Shown here in pieces: positions 36,628-41,269 of a stretch of 41,269 nucleotides of DNA (position 1 is the stretch's first letter; the number at the start of each line of letters is the position of its first letter). The notes beneath the pieces are model-generated. The model ran no database searches. It saw only the letters and a program-made list of their open reading frames with translations, and was not told the DNA's origin. The stretch lies in assembly GCA_902789735.1 (NCBI GenBank), contig CADAOZ010000019.1, positions 1 through 41,269 on the forward strand, written 5' to 3'. Origin of the DNA: an uncultured Lachnospiraceae bacterium (GTDB lineage: Bacteria; Bacillota; Clostridia; Lachnospirales; Lachnospiraceae). Position numbers and translations under genes: made by a program.

Positions 36628-37395
36628 ATGGGAAAAATAATTGCGGTAGCCAATCAGAAAGGCGGAGTTGGCAAGACCACCACTTCCATTAACCTGACAG
36701 CGGCCCTGGCCGAGCAGGGGCAGCGGGTGCTGATCATTGATATTGATCCTCAGGGCAATACGACCAGCGGCTTTGGTGTGGATAAGAACGCTCAGGAAAA
36801 TACAGTCTATGAACTGCTGCTGGATGACTGCAGCGTGAATGAAGCGATTCTCCGGGATGTTATCCCAAATGTGGATATGATTCCTTCCAATATCAATCTG
36901 GCCGCGGCGGAGATTGAACTGATCGGTATCAGTCATAAAGAATTTATACTGCGGGATACGCTGGATTTTATTCAGGATGATTATGATTTTATTTTGCTGG
37001 ACTGCCCGCCGTCTCTGAATGTCCTGACAGTCAATGCCATGACTGCGGCAGATACGGTCCTGGTTCCGATTCAGTGTGAATATTACGCGCTGGAAGGACT
37101 GAGCCAGCTGATCCATACTATCAACCTGGTCAAGAGCCGTCTGAACAGCAGGCTGGATATTGAAGGTATTGTCTTTACCATGTATGACGGCAGAACCAAT
37201 CTGTCTCAGCAGGTGGTGGAGAACGTAAAGGCAAATGTGGATCAGAATGTCTATAATACACTGATTCCCAGAAACATCCGTCTGGCGGAAGCGCCCAGTT
37301 ATGGGGAGCCGATCACCATTTATGACACAAAATCGTCCGGGGCCCAGGCATACAGGGAACTGGCCAAAGAAGTTATACAGGGGAAGGATAAATAA
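36628..37395 (+). CDS. parA: Chromosome partitioning ATPase ParA (Soj)
   Basis: 255 residues of the deviant Walker-type ATPases: QKGGVGKTTTSINL with Lys16, IIDIDPQGNTTSG and FILLDCPPSLNVLTVNAM. It has no N-terminal DNA-binding domain, so it is the short chromosomal Soj type, which cycles on the nucleoid and responds to ParB. In Bacillus it also regulates DnaA. It is followed directly by parB (start codon right after its TAA). The ribosome site is poor and a hairpin leader precedes it. Confidence 0.97.
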   Translation: MGKIIAVANQKGGVGKTTTSINLTAALAEQGQRVLIIDIDPQGNTTSGFGVDKNAQENTVYELLLDDCSVNEAILRDVIPNVDMIPSNINLAAAEIELIGISHKEFILRDTLDFIQDDYDFILLDCPPSLNVLTVNAMTAADTVLVPIQCEYYALEGLSQLIHTINLVKSRLNSRLDIEGIVFTMYDGRTNLSQQVVENVKANVDQNVYNTLIPRNIRLAEAPSYGEPITIYDTKSSGAQAYRELAKEVIQGKDK

Positions 37396-38379
37396 ATGGC
37401 AAGAAAGCATGGAGGTCTTGGAAGGGGACTGGATGCCCTGATTCCGCAGTCGGCGCCAAAGGCAGAAGAAGTTCAGAAGAAAGAGGACGCTGCGGAGCAG
37501 ATTCCGGCAGATGAATCAGAAGAAAATGTTTCACGTGAAACATTGGAAGAAGAAAAGGAAAACATACAGAGGGACAGGACGGAGCGCAGGCGCCGGGAAA
37601 CGACACTGCGGGTCTCCCAGATCGAGCCCAACCGCAGCCAGCCCAGAAAGACCTTTGACGAGGATGCCCTGGAGGAACTGGCAGATTCGATCCGCCAGTA
37701 CGGACTGATCCAGCCGATCATGGTCCAGAAACGGGACGGCTATTATGAGATCATCGCTGGCGAGCGAAGATGGCGGGCCTGCATGAAGGCCGGACTGAAA
37801 GAAGTCCCTGTTATTATCCGGGAATATGATGATCAGAAGATCATGGAGCTTTCCCTGATCGAGAACCTGCAAAGGGAGGACCTGAATCCTATGGAGGAGG
37901 CCAGGGCCTATAAAAGGCTGATGGAGGAGTTCGGACTGACCCAGGAGGAGATTGCCGGACGTGTTTCCAAGAGCCGGCCTGTGATCGCCAATGCCCTTCG
38001 GCTTCTGAAACTGGATGAACGCGTCCAGAACATGGTGGAACAGGGGGAGATTTCCATGGGACATGCCAGGGCCCTGGCTTCTGTCCTGATACCGGAGGAG
38101 CAGTATCTGATCGCTCTCAAGATCATGGAAGAGCATCTTACGGTCCGTGATACGGAAAAGATCATTAAAAACATCGGTAAGGTGCCCAAAAAAAAGGAAC
38201 CTGTACAGAAGGATGAATCACTGGAAAGAATCTACAGAGAGCTGGAAAACCGCCTGAAATCGTCCCTGGGGACCAAAGTAGCCATCCATACCAGAGGGAC
38301 CGGCGGCGGTAAAGTAGAGATTGATTTCTATACAGCCGAGGATCTGGAAAAGATCATTGACAGGATCACATCCGAATAA
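37396..38379 (+). CDS. parB: Chromosome partitioning protein ParB (Spo0J)
   Basis: 327 residues. The N-terminal ARKHGGLGRGLDALIP peptide stimulates ParA. The CTP-binding domain has QYGLIQPIMVQ, the arginine-rich GERRWRA (122-128) and ENLQREDLNPMEEARAY; a helix-turn-helix (about 175-205, QEEIAGRVSKSRPVIANALRL) reads parS, and a C-terminal dimerisation domain ends the protein. It clamps on parS and spreads along DNA. GGGGAAGGA overlapping the end of parA provides the ribosome site. A parS site lies inside the gene. Confidence 0.97.
   Translation: MARKHGGLGRGLDALIPQSAPKAEEVQKKEDAAEQIPADESEENVSRETLEEEKENIQRDRTERRRRETTLRVSQIEPNRSQPRKTFDEDALEELADSIRQYGLIQPIMVQKRDGYYEIIAGERRWRACMKAGLKEVPVIIREYDDQKIMELSLIENLQREDLNPMEEARAYKRLMEEFGLTQEEIAGRVSKSRPVIANALRLLKLDERVQNMVEQGEISMGHARALASVLIPEEQYLIALKIMEEHLTVRDTEKIIKNIGKVPKKKEPVQKDESLERIYRELENRLKSSLGTKVAIHTRGTGGGKVEIDFYTAEDLEKIIDRITSE
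37527..37542. promoter_or_regulatory. parS: parS site 7 (inside parB)
   Basis: Perfect copy within parB, translated as NVSRET in the acidic linker between the ParA-interacting N-terminus and the CTP-binding domain, where sequence constraint is low. Confidence 0.95.
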
Positions 38380-38393
38380 CGGTCGCGGATAAT

Positions 38394-38441
38394 GCGGATG
38401 CCTCTCAGGATACCTTTCAGGATGCCTTTCAGGATACCTTT
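38394..38441. repeat. 12-bp tandem repeat after parB
   Basis: Three adjacent units CAGGATACCTTT (38406-38417), CAGGATGCCTTT (38418-38429) and CAGGATACCTTT (38430-38441), preceded by a degenerate unit GCGGATGCCTCT (38394-38405). They begin 14 bp after the parB stop codon and are not in a supported gene. Confidence 0.8.
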
Positions 38442-38508
38442 TGTAAGAATGGAAGGTAAAACAGGCACAGGAGAATCCGTAAATAATTATCCGGAGCAGG
38501 GATAATCA

Positions 38509-38517
38509 TGCTATAAT
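38509..38517 (+). promoter_or_regulatory. Extended -10 promoter of serS
   Basis: TGCTATAAT is a perfect extended -10 (TG-n-TATAAT). The -35 is weak. The start near 38524 gives a leader of about 148 bases. Confidence 0.6.
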
Positions 38518-38539
38518 AATAGCCGTTTCAATGAAAAAG

Positions 38540-38623
38540 CCTCCTTACATACAGGAGGTGACCGGCCGCCGAATGCAGCGGACCGGACCAGAATTAAAAT
38601 ATAAAATCTGCAGGTCTGAGACC
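38540..38623 (+). ncRNA. Structured serS leader (three hairpins)
   Basis: CCTCCT/AGGAGG (38540-38545 and 38553-38558), CCGGCCGC pairing with GCGG-A-CCGG (38562-38569 and 38578-38586) and a small GGTC-TGA-GACC (38613-38623). The first stem pairs an SD-like AGGAGG that is far from any start codon. I see no T-box AGGGTGGNACCGCG motif and no terminator T-run. Confidence 0.45.
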
Positions 38624-38671
38624 GGACAGGTTTTCTATAAAAAGATACGCAAGTAAGGAAAGGAACAGATC

Positions 38672-40003
38672 ATGATTGATATTAATTTTCTGAGAGAGAA
38701 CCCGGAAATCGTCAAGGAGAATATTAAAAAGAAATTTCAGGATGAAAAACTTCCGCTGGTAGATGAAGTCATCGAACTGGATGAAAAGACAAGGAGCGCT
38801 CAGAAGGAATCCGATCAGATCAGGGCTGCCAAAAATAAAGCAGCCAAGGCCAACGGCGCGATCATGGGTCAGATGAAAAAGGCGCAGAAGCAGGGGAACG
38901 ACGCTCTGGCAGCGGAGCTGAAGGCCAAGTTTGATGCTGCTATCGCGGCCAGCAAGCAGGATGATGCCCGTCTGGCCGAACTGGACGAGATCAAGAGAAA
39001 GGCTGATGAGCGGATCCGTACGATCATGCTGACCATTCCCAACATTATTGATCCTTCTGTTCCGATCGGCAGGGATGACAGTGAAAATGTGGAGATCCAG
39101 AAATACGGCGAGCCCGTTGTTCCGGATTTTGAGATTCCCTATCACGCGGATATTCTGGAAGCTCTGAACGGTCTGGACAATGCGTCCGCCGGCCGTGTTG
39201 CAGGTAAAGGCTTCTATTATCTGATGGGCGATGTTGCCAGGCTTCATTCCGCGGTACTTGCCTACGCGAGGGATTTCATGATCGGCAAGGGCTTCAATTA
39301 TCATATCCCTCCTTTCATGATCCGCAGCGAGGTCGTGACCGGCGTTATGAGCTTCGCGGAAATGGAAGCCATGATGTACAAGATCGAAGGGGAGGACCTG
39401 TATCTGATCGGTACCTCCGAACATTCCATGATCGGTAAATACATCAACCAAATCGTGGACAGCGACAGCCTTCCTCTGACCCTGACCTCTTATTCTCCCT
39501 GCTTCCGTAAGGAAATCGGTGCCCATGGTATCGAGGAAAGAGGCGTTTACCGTGTCCACCAGTTTGAGAAGCAGGAAATGGTCGTTATCTGCAGACCCGA
39601 GGATTCCATGAAGTGGTACGACAAAATGTGGGCCTACACGGTAGAAATGTTCAGAAGCCTGGATATTCCTGTCAGGACCCTGGAATGCTGCTCCGGCGAT
39701 CTGGCCGACCTCAAGGTCAAATCCTGTGACGTAGAAGCCTGGTCTCCCAGACAGAAGAAATACTTTGAAGTCGGCAGCTGCTCCAACCTGGGCGACGCGC
39801 AGGCCAGGAGACTGAAGATCCGTTTCAAGGAGAAGGATGGAAAGATTACCCTTGCCCACACTCTGAACAATACCGTTGTGGCATCTCCCAGAATGCTGAT
39901 CGCCTTCTTTGAGAACAACCTGCGGGCAGACGGCAGTGTCGCCATCCCCGAGGTTCTTCGTCCTTACATGGGCGGTCAGACCGAACTTCGTATACAGAAG
40001 TAA
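38672..40003 (+). CDS. serS: Serine--tRNA ligase (divergent class)
   Basis: 443 residues. An N-terminal long coiled-coil arm (about 1-110, Lys/Ala-rich) and a class II core that charges tRNA-Ser. Motif 2 is SPCFRKEIGAHGIEERGVYRVHQFEKQEM and motif 3 is HTLNNTVVASPRMLIAFFENN, where ordinary bacterial SerRS has an EAG-DTRG-RVHQF-KVE motif 2 and LNGSGLAVGRTLVAILEN. The class-defining Arg residues are kept. This variant is familiar from Lachnospiraceae genomes, but it differs clearly from the Bacillus type. AAAGGA lies seven bases before the ATG. It has its own promoter and a structured leader. Confidence 0.93.
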   Translation: MIDINFLRENPEIVKENIKKKFQDEKLPLVDEVIELDEKTRSAQKESDQIRAAKNKAAKANGAIMGQMKKAQKQGNDALAAELKAKFDAAIAASKQDDARLAELDEIKRKADERIRTIMLTIPNIIDPSVPIGRDDSENVEIQKYGEPVVPDFEIPYHADILEALNGLDNASAGRVAGKGFYYLMGDVARLHSAVLAYARDFMIGKGFNYHIPPFMIRSEVVTGVMSFAEMEAMMYKIEGEDLYLIGTSEHSMIGKYINQIVDSDSLPLTLTSYSPCFRKEIGAHGIEERGVYRVHQFEKQEMVVICRPEDSMKWYDKMWAYTVEMFRSLDIPVRTLECCSGDLADLKVKSCDVEAWSPRQKKYFEVGSCSNLGDAQARRLKIRFKEKDGKITLAHTLNNTVVASPRMLIAFFENNLRADGSVAIPEVLRPYMGGQTELRIQK

Positions 40004-40012
40004 AAATTATTT

Positions 40013-40918
40013 ATGCACACTTATTTCAGAGCGATTGGCTTTTCGGAGCCTATGAAAAATCTGGACCGGCTGAACCTGATGGATGATATCATGCATAAAG
40101 CGTCCCAGCGGTCCTATACGACCATCCGGCACATCGAGAGCAGTACGCCGGAGACGGAGTCCATGAGAACAGAGTTTTCCCTGGATCTGGGAGAAGGTTA
40201 CGGCATTACACTGGTCGGTGAATATGACGAGGATGAAGAATTCATCTATGAGGATATGTTCCCGTATATGTTCAACGGTCATATCAGCACCATGGAGGAA
40301 ATCACTGTAGAACCCAGGATGGACGGTTACAGCTATCTGGGGATCTGCGACGATCTGAAGCTGGGCGTGACCCTGATCTTCCGTCTTCGTAATACGGTTG
40401 ATTTTTTGAAAAACGGAGGTATGACCGGAGAACAGCAGCCGGGGACCAGCGCTGCTTTATCAGCCCTGTCCATTGAGGGTACGGTCATGCTGCCGATTAA
40501 AAAAACGGAACAGGAAATGCAGATGGTCAAAAGCCAGGCCGTCCGCCGTAAGAAGCTGATGACGGCCGCCAGGACCGGGGATGAAAATGCCATGAAGGAC
40601 CTGACCCTGGGGGATATGGATACCTACTCTGTGATCCTGGGACGGATCCAGCAGCAGGAGGATATTTATTCTCTGGTCGATTCCACCTTTATGCCCACCG
40701 GGGTGGAGTGTGATCTCTACAACGTACTTGGCGAGATCGTGCACTGCAGGCTGACCAGGAATCCTTATACACTGGAGGAAGTGTATGTCATGGTCATTGA
40801 CTGCAATGACCTGAAATTCACCCTCTGCATCAATAAAAAAGATCTCTATGGCGAGCCGGCCCCCGGCCGCCGCTTTAAAGGGACAGTATGGATGCAGGGA
40901 GAGATCCATTTTGGCTGA
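40013..40918 (+). CDS. DUF3881 family protein
   Basis: 301 residues starting MHTYFRAIGFSEPMKN, which is the conserved start of DUF3881, a family largely confined to Lachnospiraceae and relatives. The protein is soluble, with no signal peptide or membrane helix, and ends in a beta-rich segment (PGRRFKGTVWMQGEIHF). It lies nine bp after serS and has no clear Shine-Dalgarno, so it is likely cotranscribed and coupled. Its function is unknown. An Ala/Ser/Gly-rich stretch near residues 140-155 may be a linker between two domains. Confidence 0.75.
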   Translation: MHTYFRAIGFSEPMKNLDRLNLMDDIMHKASQRSYTTIRHIESSTPETESMRTEFSLDLGEGYGITLVGEYDEDEEFIYEDMFPYMFNGHISTMEEITVEPRMDGYSYLGICDDLKLGVTLIFRLRNTVDFLKNGGMTGEQQPGTSAALSALSIEGTVMLPIKKTEQEMQMVKSQAVRRKKLMTAARTGDENAMKDLTLGDMDTYSVILGRIQQQEDIYSLVDSTFMPTGVECDLYNVLGEIVHCRLTRNPYTLEEVYVMVIDCNDLKFTLCINKKDLYGEPAPGRRFKGTVWMQGEIHFG

Positions 40919-41002
40919 AGAGGGTGGAAGAGCGGCAGCCTGCAGAATTGAAATGGAAATAGAAAGAAAAAAAGAAAACGAAAAGAATAGAAAAAAAAGA
41001 GA

Positions 41003-41030
41003 TTGATATTTCAGGAAAAGCGGTTATAAT
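41003..41030 (+). promoter_or_regulatory. Promoter of the tRNA-Arg transcript
   Basis: TTGATA (41003-41008), a 16-base spacer and TATAAT (41025-41030). It follows a purine-rich run (about 40945-41002), where A and G make up most bases and no gene is seen. Confidence 0.7.
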
Positions 41031-41040
41031 GGATATGTTC

Positions 41041-41092
41041 GCAGAAAGAGGAACAGAGAGTAATAGAATACATGTTCTGTTTCTCTTTCCGC
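41041..41092 (+). ncRNA. Leader hairpin upstream of tRNA-Arg
   Basis: GCAGAAAGAG (41041-41050) pairs with CTCTTTCCGC (41083-41092) with one mismatch, and GAACA (41051-41055) with TGTTC (41073-41077) continues the stem. It begins four bases after the predicted start of transcription. There is no T-run at its 3' side. Confidence 0.55.
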
Positions 41093-41097
41093 ATATC

Positions 41098-41156
41098 TTT
41101 GTTTCCGCAGCTCAGCAGGGTAGAGGATCCGCCTCCTGAAAAAGCCCGGAAATAAA
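41098..41156 (+). pseudogene. Truncated tRNA-like sequence (tRNA-Arg 5' half)
   Basis: GTTTCCG (41101-41107) pairs with CGGAAAT (41147-41153), extended to ten pairs by TTT/AAA. Between them are a D-arm-like GCTC-loop-GAG and CCGCCTCCT, identical to the anticodon region of the intact tRNA-Arg downstream. The anticodon stem has no 3' partner and the T arm is missing, so it cannot be a normal tRNA. It resembles a decayed duplicate. Confidence 0.55.
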
Positions 41157-41171
41157 CCAAAAATGGAATAT

Positions 41172-41245
41172 GTCTGCGTAGCTCAGTTGGATAGAGCGAC
41201 CGCCTCCTAAGCGGTAGGTCGGGTGTTCGAGTCACCTCGCGGACG
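41172..41245 (+). tRNA. tRNA-Arg (anticodon CCT)
   Basis: A complete 74-base cloverleaf. The acceptor GTCTGCG pairs with CGCGGAC (one G-T), the D arm is GCTC/GAGC, the anticodon stem ACCGC/GCGGT carries loop CTCCTAA with anticodon CCT, the variable loop is AGGTC and the T arm is GGGTG-TTCGAGT-CACCT. The discriminator is G and CCA is not encoded. It reads the AGG codon. Confidence 0.95.
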
Positions 41246-41269
41246 GGCTCAAATGAGAGTGGAACGATT

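Noticed and set aside
38524-38671. T-box riboswitch before serS
   Set aside because: The leader is short (about 148 bases), lacks the conserved AGGGTGGNACCGCG antiterminator sequence and has no terminator T-run.
41101-41153. Second functional tRNA upstream of tRNA-Arg
   Set aside because: The anticodon stem has no 3' partner and there is no T arm, so a standard cloverleaf cannot form.

Overview
This window is the chromosomal replication-origin neighbourhood of a Gram-positive anaerobe of the Clostridia, most probably a Lachnospiraceae member. The evidence is the gene order dnaN-dnaA-oriC-rpmH-rnpA-yidD-yidC-jag-mnmE-mnmG-rsmG-parA-parB, the AGGAGG-type ribosome sites, the DUF3881 protein and the divergent serine-tRNA ligase typical of that family. 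Base composition is near 50% GC. I see no prophage, insertion sequence or CRISPR array; most of the window is core genome.

Left arm (1-18.5 kb, mixed strands): the start of a carbon-starvation (CstA) permease gene, a remnant of a small coding sequence, an rlmD-yhaM operon, a membrane-anchored HtrA-like protein without a catalytic triad, mutS2 from a probably leaderless promoter, a two-component system, a leftward six-gene operon (34-aa membrane peptide, vanW-like, HypE/PurM-like, Lrp regulator, aminotransferase, trmL), then greA, an unknown lipoprotein gene, trmB and a D,D-carboxypeptidase gene with an unusual Arg/Ser-rich tail.

Origin block: gyrA, gyrB, recF, yaaA, dnaN and dnaA read leftward; rpmH, rnpA, yidD, yidC and jag read rightward. 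The 644-bp dnaA-rpmH gap holds DnaA boxes, AT-rich DNA and a GC-rich hairpin region, and is the predicted oriC. Most genes on both sides read away from it, as expected for leading-strand bias.

Right arm (31-41.3 kb): mnmE, mnmG, a small conserved protein gene, rsmG, parA and parB, with seven perfect 16-bp parS sites in 4.7 kb, four of them in the mnmE-mnmG gap. ParB should load here and ParA should act with it in origin segregation. Then come a 12-bp tandem repeat, serS with a structured leader, a DUF3881 gene, a truncated tRNA-like sequence and tRNA-Arg(CCU).

The main non-textbook signals are: a similar hairpin leader (GGGAGAAAGGA, a CGGTCT/AGACCGG stem, ATAA(A)GAAA) before both the response-regulator gene and parA; the probable leaderless mutS2 mRNA; the HtrA-like pseudoprotease; Gly at the GyrA position equivalent to E. 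coli Asp87; the parS density; and the tRNA-like half gene.
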